In this document: piece after piece, positions 40,249-51,537 of the stretch
Layout of the letters: each line of letters begins with the position of its first letter
Numbering within the stretch: the stretch's first letter is position 1
Assembly: GCA_031835245.1 (NCBI GenBank)
Contig: JAVKOQ010000216.1
Span: forward strand, 24,279-88,278
Reading direction: 5' to 3'
Length of the DNA stretch: 64,000 nucleotides
Source: Balamuthia mandrillaris
Taxonomy: Eukaryota; Discosea; Longamoebia; Balamuthiidae
Program-made: the position numbers and the translations under genes
The notes under the pieces: model-generated
The model's database searches: none
Seen by the model: only the letters and a program-made list of their open reading frames with translations
What the model was told of the DNA's origin: nothing

Positions 40249-40914
40249 TCAGTTGGCCTTTTCCTGCGAGGGACCGCTCTCACGGGTGGCAAAGGGCACT
40301 TGGATCTGGTCACAGTTGATGCCGACCATGGCCTCGCCCAAGTCCTCCGACACCTCCGCCAAGATGGCTGGGTTCTTGTAGTGAGTGACCGCTTGCACGA
40401 TGGCCTTGGCTCGCTTCTCTGGATTTGCACTCTTGAAAATCCCTGTTGCATGTTTTATGTTTAGGAAGAGAAGGAGAGAAGCAAAAAGGAGAGAGAAACG
40501 AAGAAGATCGATGGGAAGGGGAAGGAGGAAGCGGTCAACAAAAGAACGAACCAGAACCAACAAAGACACCATCCATGCCGAGTTGCATCATCATGGCGGC
40601 GTCTGCGGGCGTGGCGATGCCACCGGCAGCAAAGTTGACGACGGGGAGGCGGCCGAGCTCTGCTGTCTCCTTGATGAGCTCGTAGGGCGCACCGATCTCC
40701 TTGGCGTAGGAGTAGAGCTCAGAGGGGTCCAGCGAGGCCAACCCTTTGATCTCTCTGTTGATGGTTCTCGCATGTTCTTTGTTTGGAAAAGAAAGATGCA
40801 GAATGAGGATGTTTGAAAGGTAGGCCATGGGAGAATGGTAACAGAAGAGATGGTTGATGCAAAAGATGCAAGGAGAGATACATACTGACAGCATGAACGA
40901 CGTCACCAGTGCCA

Positions 40915-40950
<36 letters not shown>

Positions 40951-41712
40951 CTGATTCGCCGGAGAGCCTCACCGAGGTTGCGAGCGCCACAGACAAAGGG
41001 AATATTAAAGTCATGCTTGTGGATGTGGTGGCGGTCATCGGCAGGAGTGAGCACCTCCGACTCGTCGATGTAGTCCACCTCCAGCGCCTCCAGGATTTGA
41101 GCCTCCACAAAGTGTCCGATACGTACTTTGGCCATCACTTCATGTTTTTGTAAAAGAGAAGAAGCGATCAATAAGAGTGAAAATAAGCGATGAAAGAGGA
41201 ACGATCCAAGTGAAAGCGCCAAGGTGAACAAAACACAAACCTGGAATGGAGACAGCCTTCATGATGGATTTGATCATGGCGGGGTCGCTCATGCGGGCCA
41301 CACCACCAGCCTTGCGAATGTCAGCGGGCACCCGCTCCAAAGCCATGACGGCCACAGCGCCTGCCTCCTCCGCAATCCTCGCTTGTTCCGGGTTCACCAC
41401 ATCCTTTGTTCAAAAAAAATGTATGGAGAGTGAGAAAGACGATGGACACAATACGCGATGGAAAGAACGATCACACGAACCATGATGACTCCACCTTTGA
41501 GCATCTGTGCCAGCCCCGCCTTGACTTTGAAGGTGGCTCGGGTGGCAGCTGATCAACACACAACAAGCAAGAAGCAAGAAGGAAAAAAAACCAACCCATC
41601 GACGTTTGTTCAGTGGGAAACAGCGCAAAGAAAAAAACAGAGCGGGACGTCATGGGAGGTACGTACCATTTTGAGTGTGTCCGTTCGAAGCAGCAGTAGC
41701 AGTGGAAGCCAT
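40249..41712 (-). CDS. PDX1: Pyridoxal 5'-phosphate synthase lyase subunit (PdxS/SNZ)
   Basis: Six exons (41667-41712, 41481-41548, 41241-41403, 40886-41137, 40552-40776, 40249-40442) give 315 residues, close to the usual 290-310. It condenses ribose 5-phosphate, glyceraldehyde 3-phosphate and ammonia to PLP. Motifs: [20 protein letters not shown] with the Schiff-base Lys in GGVIMDV context, [28 protein letters not shown] with the second catalytic Lys, [44 protein letters not shown] and GVFVGSGIFKS. PDX1 forms dodecamers that dock PDX2, which is encoded 8.7 kb away. The third catalytic region is complete. Introns interrupt conserved motifs. Confidence 0.96.
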
Positions 41713-42155
41713 GTTTGTTGATCTTTTCTCTCTCACTCTCTCACACAGGACAATGCAAAGCGTCTCTTCTTTCTTACCAACAAAAAAAAAAAGAGTAGCA
41801 GCGAAGACGCCCAAACAAATAAAAGAAAAAGAGCCGATGATGACGAGGATGGTTGTCTTCTTGTCAGCTTTCTCTCTCTCCCATTCCTTGCGCCTATTTC
41901 CAGGTATCGCCCCCGCCTTACGTAAGATGTCCTTAAAATTTAGGTGGAATGACATCATCATCCCTCTTGCGCCTTGTGACGTAATGCCGCGTTTTGGACC
42001 CACACGCGTTCGACTCTTACTCTTCACAAAACAATTTTTTTGGTACAATGGATGACATCGGACTTCGGTTCGACTCTCGCTATGAACGGTTTTAAACAGC
42101 AATTTTCAACGCTAAAAAAAATAAGTGAAAAAGAAAAGATCGAAAGAAAGCCAAA
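41713..42155. promoter_or_regulatory. Divergent promoter of PDX1 and the CHY/RING gene
   Basis: Contains TGACGTAA at 41977-41984, a CRE/bZIP-like half palindrome, and a GACATCATCATCCC element nearby. No TATA box is clear. No other gene is seen. Confidence 0.4.
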
Positions 42156-44362
42156 ATGGAGGAAGGACGTCGCCCATCGGAGCAGCCGCAAAAGGAGGAG
42201 GGAACGGAGCAACAAGGAAGGAACGCGGAGGAGGAGGCGCAGCTGCTGAAGGACATGGAGCAGTTCCAAGAGGGCACGGAGGAGTGGGAAAAATTTGTGC
42301 GCAAGAAGATCGTCGAAATCCAACAAAACACTTCGCTCGATGGCGTGGCCAAAGCGCGACGCACACAAGTAAGTTAACGGTTTTTTTTTTCGTCTTTCTT
42401 TTTTGATGTGAGTGGTTAGCAGCAGTGCTCACCGATTTCTTCTTTTTGATATGAATATTTTAAAATAACAAAGCTAGTGATGAGCGCAAGTTGGAGACGC
42501 TCGCAAGATAAACTGCGATGCTCCAAGGCAGCCCCCACGGAAGATGAACCTTCTTATCATGTACGGTTTTTTTTTTTTTGCGAAGTATTTGTCGTATGTT
42601 TTGTTCGTTGTGTTCTGTTGTTCTTGTCTTTTGTCTTGCTTTTTCCTTTCTCCTTTCTGCTTTCTCCTTCTGCTTGTGCTTCTGCTTGTGCTTCTGCTTC
42701 TGCTTCTGCTTCTGCTTCTGCTTCTGCTTCTGCTTCCTGCTTCCTGCTTCTGCTTCTGCTTCTGCTTCTGCTTCTGCTTCTGCTTCTGCTTCTGCTTCTG
42801 CTTCTGCTTCCTGCTTCCTGCTTCTGCTTCTGCTTCTGCTTCTGCTTCTGCTTCTGCTTCTGCTTCCTGCTTCTGCTTCTCTTGTTTATGTTCTTTATGT
42901 TTGATTTTTGCTTATTTGTTTTTGGACTTTTAAACAAAATAACAGGAGGACGGTATTTTGGGTTGCAGCCATTATAAACGGAACAACAAGATAAAGGCAG
43001 ACTGCTGCAAACGCTTTTTTGTGTGTCGTCTCTGTCATGATGCTGAATGTGACCACGCCATCGATCGGTTCAGTGCTTTTCTCTCCTCTTTTTTTCCCTT
43101 TCCTTCTGGCTGTTCTAACTTAGCGATGTGCATTTATTATTATTATTTTTTGTTCTTATTAGGCATGCTACCAAAGAGATGTTGTGCATGTTGTGCCAAA
43201 CAGTTTCTCCAATTGGCAATTACTGCAATAGTGACACCTGCCAAGGTCTCCTTTTCTTTCCTTGCTTCATTTCTTATTCCTTTTTTTGTTTCTTCTTCTT
43301 TTTTGTTTATTTATCTTGCCAATTGTTCTATTTTCTTGCTTTGTTCTTTCTCTTTTGTCTTCTCACTGATTTTATGACTAAAAGGTCGACGTTTGGCTCA
43401 TTACTACTGCGACGTTTGTAAGTTTCACGACGATGATGCCACCAAAAACATTTACCACTGTCCCGACTGCGGCATCTGCCGAATGGGAAAAGGCATAGGC
43501 ATCGATCGTTTTCACTGCCAAAAGTGTGGCATCTGTTACAACAAAGGCTATGATGGTACTTCCTAATTACTTCTTTTCTTGTGCTTTTGTTGTTCTTACT
43601 CGTTTCTTTTTCATTCGTTTTTTTTCTTGTTTTCTCTTTGGTTTTTTCTTGTCTTTTGTTTTCCTTCTCGTTTCTTTCTCTCATGTTTTAACACACAAAC
43701 ACAGACCACAAATGCGTGGAGAATACATTAGCTTCCAACTGCCCGATCTGCAATGAGTTCATGTTCTCCTCCAGAGAGAGCGTACAGTTTTTGGAGCGGT
43801 GTGGCCATGCCATGCACAGCAAGTGCCTTGAACATTACCAACGCACGCAAAACACCTGTCCCATATGCTCCAAGAGCTTTTATTCGGATGGACGGGATGC
43901 AAGTTCGTTTCCTTTCTTTTCCATTCTTGTTTCTTTCTTGCTATTCTTCTTACCTTCTTTCTCGTGTCCTTTCTTTTCCTCTTCTCTTAAAACTTTTAAC
44001 TTTTTCTACGCGTATTATCCCCAAACACAGTATTAGATGCCGTCTTGCAAACGCATTTAATGCCGCCCGAGTATGCAGAGACGAAGGCCAACATTTTTTG
44101 TAACGACTGCGAACAAAAGTCGACAGTGCCGTACCACTTCATGGGCCACAAATGCACCAACGAGGAATGCGGCTCTTACAACACCGTCATCCTGTCCACA
44201 CAAAACATGCCAACGTATCGTCCCCCACCAGCTTCCTCAGAAGCAGCAGCAGGAACAGAAGAAGAGTCAGAAACAGGAACAGAAGGAGAAGAGGAAGAGG
44301 AGGATTCTGAAGAAGAAGAAGAAGAAGAAGAAGAAGAGCAAGAAGGAGAAAAACAAGAATAA
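42156..44362 (+). CDS. CHY zinc finger/RING E3 ubiquitin ligase (RCHY1/PIRH2-like)
   Basis: Seven exons (42156-42368, 42474-42560, 42946-43067, 43163-43245, 43385-43555, 43705-43902, 44031-44362) give 401 residues. Order: Glu/Gln-rich leader, CHY finger (GCSHYKRNNKIKADCC, VCRLCHDAECDH, MLCMLCQTV), CTCHY finger (HYYCDVCKFHDDD, YHCPDCGICRMG, FHCQKCGICY), RING-H2 (CPICNEFMF, CGHAMHSKCLEHY, CPIC), a zinc ribbon (FCNDCEQKS, CTNEECG) and an acidic tail. All metal ligands expected of the family appear present. Family members ubiquitylate regulators such as p53 or plant photomorphogenesis factors; the target here is unknown. Intron 2 has a CTTCTG-type repeat. Confidence 0.93.
42660..42885. repeat. 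(CTTCTG)n intronic microsatellite
   Basis: Tandem gcttct hexamers with single-unit variants (cttcct), about 225 bp, in intron 2 of the CHY/RING gene. Pyrimidine-rich in the sense direction. Confidence 0.95.
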
Positions 44363-44683
44363 AACAAAAAAAATCGGATGATTATTTTATGATCGGATCA
44401 ATACTTTGAATTTTGATTGGCCAGGTCGCCCTAATTTTAAAAGAATGTCCAAATATGGTCTCCATGCACCAAATATAGAGAGCACCTGCTCGTAGAACAA
44501 GATCAAGTCGCCAAAGGCTGGATAGGCTCCCCTTTTTTTATTTTACGAGAATCCTGTTTTTCTACGGTCCCCTAGAACACACGAGCTGCCTATACTTTTT
44601 TTTTGCATAAAGCGGCTCCTTCTTCTTATTTTTCTCATTATCGTTCTTTCACACACTATAACAAAAACTACTACAACACAAGC
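44363..44683. other. Intergenic region
   Basis: 3' UTR of the CHY/RING gene and promoter of the kinase gene. A CACCTGCTCG stretch at about 44483 only partly resembles the dispersed repeat end. Nothing else seen. Confidence 0.4.
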
Positions 44684-45951
44684 ATGAAAGACGAGGCATC
44701 TCCGGTGGAAGTAATGGCGCGGGCTCGGTGTCGTCTCAAGGCCCAAAAGAGCGCCTCTCACCTTCCCTCCAAGAAGGAACAGGATCTCTGCTGGAAGGAA
44801 GTGGCCGGATTCGACCCCAAAGAGGAGGGTGAGGAGCACGACCAGTCCGGAGAGTGTTCGCTTCTTGTCCCTACCCTGGCGGGAGTTCGCTTCACCCCCA
44901 ACGACATCAAACTCCGGAGGCTCTTGGGAGAGGGCAGCGGAGGCTCCGTTTACCTTGGAATGAGCCGCCACAAGAACCAACAGATCAAACTCGCCATCAA
45001 AGTCGTGCGCAAAGCTAGTTCTTACGAACAAAACGAAAAAGAAAACGAAAAATACTCTTCGCATGAAAAGTCTTTCATCCCTCAACCAAAAGTCGTCGCG
45101 TTGCGAAGGGAACATGCGGCTTTGATGCTGCTACCTCCGCACCCACATATCATACCGCTCTACTCGGGGCTGCTTGAGAGCGAGGACTGCATCTGCTATG
45201 TCATGAAATACGCGGCCAACGGAGACCTTTTCGAGTACATCCGGAGGCTGGGCCGGCTACCGGAGTCGGAGGCTTGGAGGATCTTCCGCCAAGTGCTGGC
45301 AGCGGTTTCGCACGTGCATGCGCATGGACTATGTCACAGAGACTTGAAACCCGAAAATGTACTTTTTTCAGTCGTAATGTTTCTCGTTTTTCCGTTCGTG
45401 GGCTTTGGTGTGGTCCCTTCTTTCCTCGAACGTTTGTATTATCTGTCTTCTCACAACTTCGAACACAGATCTTTTTGGACGAAAACATGAACGTTCTCTT
45501 GGCGGACTTTGGGCTCTGCGCGCGGTGGACATCCTACACGCCTGTGGCGGACTGCGTGGGTTCCCTGGACTATGCCGCTCCGGAGGTGCTCTCCGGGAGT
45601 AGCTTTGTCGGTCCCGAGGTGGATATGTGGTCCTTGGGTGCCCTGCTCTACATGATGCTGCGAGGAAGGACGCCGTTCCATGCCCTCTCATCGGCGGATA
45701 TCTATGACAACATCATGCGAGGAGAGTACAACACGGCCGACCTCTCGGACAACGCGGCCAACCTGCTGTCCAGGTTGTTGTCGCCTGACTCACTGCGGAG
45801 GGCTACCATGTACGAGACGCTGAACCATCCCTGGATCAAAGAGCAAATTCATCGGACGCGGATCAGTTCGGCTCCCAGTTTGGGAGGAGACACTTCTGCA
45901 TTGCTGTTGAGCGGAGCGGACGAAGAGAAGAAGAAGGGGATGACCCCTTAA
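44684..45951 (+). CDS. Ser/Thr protein kinase (CAMK/SNF1-like)
   Basis: Two exons (44684-45358, 45469-45951) give 385 residues. An N-terminal region of about 75 residues precedes the kinase domain: GEGSGGSVYLG (glycine loop), LAIKVVRK (catalytic Lys), YVMKYAANGDLFEYI (hinge), HRDLKPEN at the exon end, then LLADFGLCARW, GSLDYAAPEVLSG, DMWSLGALLYMMLRGRTPF and the end HPWIKEQ. The APE-type motif and the YMMLRGRTPF helix point to the CAMK group (SNF1, NUAK or related). No UBA, calmodulin-binding or polo box region is seen; the tail is only about 40 residues. The intron splits just after HRDLKPEN. Confidence 0.92.
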
Positions 45952-46225
45952 AACAGAGAGAGGGGATGGTTTTTTGTTTTTGACAAACAAATTTATTTAT
46001 TGTTTTATAGCAACCAAGGCTGTAAAGTTTTAAACAAAAAACGAAAAGAGCGTTACATATCGTGTGGAAATGATTAAGGTCTTAAGTTGTCTTGAGATCT
46101 TCTCCTATCCGATCCGCCGAGTCCATGAGACCCAAGTCGGACAAAAGAATATGATGAAAAGAGCTCAACCTATTCCAAAAATTTAAGGTGATTCCTTAAA
46201 CACAATAGAAATCCGAACTGCACAG

Positions 46226-47397
46226 ATGGAAGAAGCCGAGAGGGTGGCCATCACCGCCGAGGCCTTGGGGGCCTCCTCTTCCTCCTCTTCCTCCCCCTCC
46301 GGAGCTTTAGCCTGGCTCACGTTGATCGTCTTCCTCTTCTCTCTCGTGCCGGTGATTTTCCCATTTACCATCCGATTACCGAACCACAATAGCGTCTTTC
46401 GCTTTCTGCCCTCCTTTCTCACCTCCGGGAAGAAGCTCCTCACGGTGGACTTTGCGATCGGCCCGCTGCTCGCCGTGTTGCTCCTGTTGTGCTGCACTGC
46501 GCTCTCCCCGAAGGAGATCTACGAGGCGATCAAAGGCAAGGACAATGTGGAGCCCTATTCCATTGTGATCTTGTTCTTCTCGCTCTCTTACCTCAGCATC
46601 TCCATTGATGGTTTGTTGTCTTCGTTCTTGCTTTCTCTTCTTCTCATTTTCTCATTTTCTCATTCTCTGCTTCTCTTCATCGTTCTCTTCATCGTTCTCT
46701 TCATCGTTCTCTTCTCTTCTCTTCTCTTCTCTTCTCTTCATCGTTCTCTTCATCGTTCTCTTCTCTTCTCTTCTCTTCTCTTCTCTTCTCTTCTCTTCTC
46801 TTCTCTTCTCTTCTCTTCTCTTCTCTTCTCTTCTCTTCTCTTCTCTTCTCTTCTCTTCTCTTCTCTTCTCTTCTCTTCTCTTCTCTTCTCTTCTCTTCTC
46901 TTCTCTTCTCTTCTCTTCATCGATGCAGTGACGGGCATTTTGGCTTTCTTTGCCATGAGGAGCAGTCAATATGCGCAGGGCTCCGGACCAAAGCTCTTCT
47001 TTGTCTTCTTCGCCCTCAGCAGCTTTCTTACTGTTGTGACGAGCAACGACATTGTCATTCTCACCCTCACGCCTTTGGTCACCTATCTTTGTGCCTTTGT
47101 TGGGATTGACCCATTCCCTATTCTTCTAAGGTAAGATGGAAAGAGAGCGCAAGAGGGAGAGAGAGCAAGCATAGGGACATCGAAAAAAAAAAGAGAGAGA
47201 GCAGTAGGACAATAACGTTGTATTAACGTTGCTGCTTCTTCTCCTTCTTCTTTTCAATAGCGAGTTCTTTGCAGCCAACATATGGTCTAGCATGCTCTAC
47301 ATTGGCAATCCTACCAACATTATCGTAGCGCAGGCCTTTGACATTTCTTTTATTGGCTTTTCTGCTTGGCTGACTCTACCATCTATCACCGCTGGTT

Positions 47398-47431
<34 letters not shown>

Positions 47432-48867
47432 CTCTCTCTCCTTGTCTAAAACTCTCTTGTTTTCTGCCACTTTGCATTAATCATTTAGGATTGGTCTCGT
47501 TGTTGATGTTATGGCTCGTTTTTCGCAAAAGCATTCCTACCTCCATCTCTCATCTTCCTCCTCCTTCCTCCAACGTTCTCAAAGATCCTCTTGGAGCAGT
47601 ATTCGGCATCATCCTTCTCTTCCTCTCTGTTCTCTGCATCATATCCTTCTTTTGGCTCAACGTTGCCGTTTGGGTGGCCACTCTTCCCTTCGCTCTCTTA
47701 CTCTTGTTGAAGGATGTGTTAGTGGATTGTTCCACTCTTCGTTACTATCTGCTTACGGCCTTTCACACTGTGTTTTGTCGATGTTGTAGAGAGCGGTGTC
47801 CCACTCCCACTAAAGCGAAATCTACGTTGTTGCCTGATGTTGCCCCTCTTTCAATAGCTCCAACGAGCTCATTTACTCCTCTTTCTACTTCGACGTCTTC
47901 CCCACAAGAGAGCTCATCTCTTTCCCCTTCTTCAGACTCGTCTGTCTTTGTGGGCACTCCTTCTCAGGATCCACAAGTTACTATCTACTTTTCTTCTCCT
48001 TCTGCTTTAGATGCTTCAGCAACAAACGAGCATTATTCTCCTTCTGTTCAGCTGGAAGTACCATCATTGCTTACTGATGATGCTGCTTTGGAGCATGATG
48101 AAGAAAGCGTGTGTAATTCCTGTTCAAACCAGTTCCAAGGGGTTAAAAGGTTTTTTCGCTTCTCTCTCTCTCTCTTTATTGTTAGTTCGTTATCGTTCTT
48201 TTCTCTTCAACATTCTCTTCTCTTGTTATCCGTTTTTTCTTAGGAACTAACAATAAAAAAAAAACAGAGATATAGTAAGAAGATTTCCTACTGTTTGTCT
48301 ATGTTTAGAACGGATGCCATGGAAGATTGCTCCCTTCATGTTGAGCATGTTCATTTTGGTGGACGGGCTGAACATTCACGGCTGGATCGGCGTTTTGGCG
48401 GATGGGCTCCACCCCCTGTTGAGCGGCGCTGGATACGGAGTGTTTGCGATGGGCTTTATTTCTGCCATTTGTTGTAACATCTTCAACAACCAGCCGATGT
48501 CTATTCTCTTCGTTAAGATCCTTCAACAATCTGGTTTGTATCATCTCTTCTTGCTTGTTTTATTCTTCTCTTATCTCTATTTTGTTTACCAACACACAAC
48601 ACCTACACAAACCAAAAAGATCTGTCAGAGAGCGCCCTTAGCGCATCAATCTATGCGCTGATCATGGGCAGCAACTTTGGAGCGAACCTGACGCTGGTGG
48701 GCGCGCTGGCAGGCATCATGTGGTCCAGCATTCTCGGCCAAAAGGGCATCACTGTCTCCTACTTTCGGTTCCTCAAGTACGGCCTCATGATCATGCCTCC
48801 AGTCATCCTCTCCGCTTGCGCCGTCCTTGTTTTGGAAGTGTACATTGCCAAGTGGCAAGGCTGGTAA
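46226..48867 (+). CDS. ArsB/NhaD-superfamily ion transporter
   Basis: Six exons (46226-46610, 46929-47130, 47261-47394, 47489-48149, 48268-48533, 48620-48867) give 631 residues. About 11-12 membrane helices occur in two halves. Superfamily signatures: SNDIVILTLTPLVTYL, YIGNPTNIIVAQAF in the first half, and NNQPMSILF, GSNFGANLTLVGALAGIMW in the second. These paired Asn/Gly/Pro loops bind the substrate ion in the two-fold symmetric fold shared by arsenite permeases, NhaD antiporters and SLC13 carriers. The substrate cannot be told. A central cytosolic loop of about 150 residues is Ser/Pro-rich. The exon 5 acceptor (after 48267) was chosen because the alternative near 48300 breaks frame. Confidence 0.85.
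46756..46917. repeat. (TCTTC)n pentanucleotide array in a transporter intron
   Basis: About 32 uninterrupted TCTTC units in intron 1 of the transporter gene. Confidence 0.96.
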
Positions 48868-48993
48868 ACAAAACAAACAACATTATACACAACCGCATGC
48901 ATCCACATGGCGAAAGAAGAACTGGTGCAATAATACCATTTTTTCAAATACTAATAATCCATATATTGTTCTATAACGACGAAATTACACTGA

Positions 48994-49065
48994 AGCAGAG
49001 TGGCGCAGTGGAAGCGTGGTGGGCCCATAACCCACAGGTCGGAGGATCGAAACCTCCCTCTGCTA
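48994..49065 (+). tRNA. trnfM-like (initiator): Initiator tRNA-Met (CAT)
   Basis: AGCAGAG pairs with CTCTGCT, giving the A1-T72 pair of eukaryotic initiators. D arm TGGCGCAGTGGAAGCG, anticodon stem GTGGG/CCCAC around CCCATAA with anticodon CAT, and GATCGAAAC in the T loop in place of TTCGAAC, another initiator mark. A run of seven T at about 49067 ends Pol III transcription. Confidence 0.95.
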
Positions 49066-49133
49066 ACTTTTTTTGCACTACTAATGTCTACAAAAATACA
49101 GAAATTTTTTCTGGCGAGATAAATTGCCGGGCA

Positions 49134-49982
49134 TTACTCCTGTTGCAATCTTCTTCTCTCTTTTGCTCTTCTATTCCGAAACCAAACCTGCAGACGCTCC
49201 AGAGAGATTCCTGTTTGTCCCGCCAATCGTAGCTTGCACTGTCTGCTGGGCATGTGGTCGCTGGCGAAGGCCTGCTCCAAGATTGACAGCTGCTCAGGCT
49301 TCAGGTCGGATCGAGGTTTCCTAGGCAGTTTGGCGGCACCTTGCTCGTCAAACGAAAACCCCCCGATGTGAAAACGAAGTGGGGAAGGTGGGACCTTTCG
49401 TTGCTTTCGGTTGCTGATATGTTTTTGCCTCTCAGTTCTTGGTGTTGTGCCCACACGGAAGCTCCACCACCGAGACTGGTGATAGGCATCCTCTAACAGA
49501 ATGTTCGTATGGTGGTTCAATATATCCTCTGTTACTTCTCTTTGGGTGGTTGCTTCCAGTCCTGGCTGTTCTTCAGATGCGTTGTGATTCTCGGGGAATG
49601 CAATGACGCATGTTTCATTTGTTCTGTTCGCGGAGCAGGTGTGGTTTTGTTCCTTGTTCCTTTGTTTACTGTTTGCTTCAACTTCATCATGCAGAGCGCC
49701 CAAAGAGTTTAACTGAGGAAGGTGAGAGTCGTGCTGAGCATTTTCCCCAAGATGGGACTCATTCGATATGTCCTGCGGCGGTCTGTAGGCACGTTCTGTT
49801 GAAGTCGGTGGAGGAAGGTGACGCAGTGACAAGAGGGAGAGTGTAAGTTCAGGTCCAGTTGCCACCAGGGGGCGCATGTTTGACCAGGGAAGAGAAATTG
49901 GTAACGATGATGGAGGTGAGATGTAAATATCCACTTCCAACAGTTTCACAGGGAGGGACATGTGTGCCGTTTTATCTTCCAT
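49134..49982 (-). CDS. Homeodomain protein
   Basis: Single exon, 282 residues. The homeodomain lies at the C-terminus (about 220-280): PRKPRSDLKPEQLSILEQAF for the arm and helix 1, LRLAGQTGISLERLQVW for helices 2 and 3, and WFRNRRAKERRR. The recognition helix has Val-Trp-Phe-x-Asn-x-Arg, with Arg where most have Gln50 neighbours, so DNA specificity needs testing. The N-terminal 200 residues are low in conserved features, with His, Asn and Thr clusters. It should act as a nuclear transcription factor. Three-residue-loop TALE insertions are absent. Confidence 0.9.
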   Translation of the reverse strand: MEDKTAHMSLPVKLLEVDIYISPPSSLPISLPWSNMRPLVATGPELTLSLLSLRHLPPPTSTERAYRPPQDISNESHLGENAQHDSHLPQLNSLGALHDEVEANSKQRNKEQNHTCSANRTNETCVIAFPENHNASEEQPGLEATTQREVTEDILNHHTNILLEDAYHQSRWWSFRVGTTPRTERQKHISNRKQRKVPPSPLRFHIGGFSFDEQGAAKLPRKPRSDLKPEQLSILEQAFASDHMPSRQCKLRLAGQTGISLERLQVWFRNRRAKERRRLQQE

Positions 49983-50233
49983 CTTCTTTCAACAAACAAA
50001 CCGTAGCAGCGAAGAAAGCATTTCTATATAAACGCTTCGACTCGCCGTCTCTCTTTGTCTGTCATCTTGCGTTACTCAGGGATATTCCGGATGACATACC
50101 CCCCCGGCCGAAAAAAAAAACTCCAAGACCTTCTCCATCACACTTGTGCTCTCCAAACTCAACCCTCACAAGGTTTTGAGACACAAACAGACACAGAGGT
50201 CACCAGATTTTAATGACGCACCAATGGCATTCT

Positions 50234-50255
50234 CCCGATCGTTTGTACGATCGGG
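50234..50255. promoter_or_regulatory. Perfect 8-bp inverted repeat upstream of PDX2
   Basis: CCCGATCG and CGATCGGG separated by TTTGTA. A second palindrome GGGTAAATACCC follows at about 50279-50290. Either may bind a dimeric factor; no hairpin terminator role is expected in a Pol II region. Confidence 0.4.
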
Positions 50256-50322
50256 ATCAATCGTCATGAAATCATCCGGGGTAAATACCCGAAGTTTCCG
50301 GTGACAAATTTAAGGTGGTCTA

Positions 50323-50330
50323 TGACGTCA
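50323..50330. promoter_or_regulatory. CRE palindrome TGACGTCA upstream of PDX2
   Basis: A full bZIP-type site 87-94 nt before the PDX2 start; PDX1 has a related TGACGTAA in its promoter. Confidence 0.4.
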
Positions 50331-50416
50331 TAACTGCCTCCTTAAAACGAAGGAAAAGAAATAAAAATGAAAGAAAAAATGAAAGCAGGAAAGAAAAGAA
50401 AGACACCACCAACAAA

Positions 50417-51503
50417 ATGAACACAACCATGGAGACCTCACTCCCACCAAAGGTCATTCGCATCGGCGTGTTGGCACTGCAAGGTAAAAAAAAAATGACC
50501 GCCAACAACAACAACACTCCTTTCCCTTCTGTTCTCACAGCTTTTTTTTTTTGCCATTTGATCAACAAATAGGAGCATTTGTGGAGCATGTGCAAGCGCT
50601 CCAACGACTAAAGCTCTCCCACCTCGAGGTAGTGCTCGTGAGAGAGCCTCACCAGCTTCACTCCTCGTCCTCTCCTCTGGATGGCCTCATCATCCCCGGC
50701 GGAGAGTCCACCAGCATGGTCCTCATCGCCGAGCGAACAAACATGATCGAGCCGCTACGTGGTTTCGTGCGTGACCCCAAGAAAGCCGTCTGGGGCACCT
50801 GTGCTGGGCTCATCCTGTTGAGCAACCACGTGGAGGGGCAGAAGGAGGGCGGCCAGGCCGTGCTTGGCGGCTTGGAGGTCAGCTGCTCCAGAAATTACTT
50901 TGGGCGTCAGGTGGGCTTCAACCTCACTTCTCTGCTTTCATTCTTTCTTGTCGCGCCTTCTTTCTTGTTGTCTCTTCTTATCGTTTCGTTCTTTCTTTCA
51001 TTTCTCTTTTCGTGTTGGGTGTTCTTTAACTCCATCTTGCTTCTTCCTTTCTTCCCTTGCTTTCTTTCTTGTCTTGTTTCTTCACTCTCTTCTTTCAAAT
51101 CTTTTGTCGTTTCTGTCTTTCTTCCATCGGATGGTCATCACCGTCACCGCCTTCTTCATCCTGCTCTGTCTAACTTTTTTTTTCCGATTTCATAAAGGTG
51201 AAAAGTTTTGTGACAAACCTCAACGTAGATTGCTTTGGCAAAGACTCTGCCCCCCACGAGGCCGTCTTCATTCGGGCTCCCGCTGTTCTTCGCATCCTCG
51301 ACGAAGCCAAAGTGGAACGGTTGGCCGACATTCCTGATGCCAACGATGAGAAAAAGAGAGTGATCGTGGCAGTGCGTCAAGGGACGCGCCTGCTTGGCAC
51401 GGCCTTCCACCCGGAGCTCACGGAGGATGACCGGTGGCATGCCCTCTTCGTGAAGATGGTGCAGCAGAACCTTGCTTCTTGTTCTCCACTGCAAGCCAAC
51501 TGA
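50417..51503 (+). CDS. PDX2: Pyridoxal 5'-phosphate synthase glutaminase subunit (PdxT/SNO)
   Basis: Three exons (50417-50483, 50573-50910, 51198-51503) give 236 residues. It hydrolyses glutamine and passes ammonia to PDX1. Motifs: [15 protein letters not shown] at the N-terminus, LIIPGGEST (oxyanion loop), [11 protein letters not shown] with the nucleophilic Cys, RNYFGRQ, FIRAPAV, and HPELTEDD with the His and Glu of the triad. A Glu/Asp-Lys insert DANDEKKRV precedes VAVRQG. Length agrees with the family. The gene lies 8.7 kb from PDX1 on the opposite strand, separated by unrelated genes. Confidence 0.96.
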
Positions 51504-51537
51504 GTTTTTTTTAAATAAACTCTCTGACGAAAGAAAA

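Noticed and set aside
46652-46969. Lys-Arg-Glu-Glu repeat frame on the minus strand
   Set aside because: Antisense of the (TCTTC)n array in a transporter intron.
48295-48477. Alternative exon start near 48312 in the transporter gene
   Set aside because: Splicing at the nearer AG breaks frame; the acceptor before 48268 restores the family motif.
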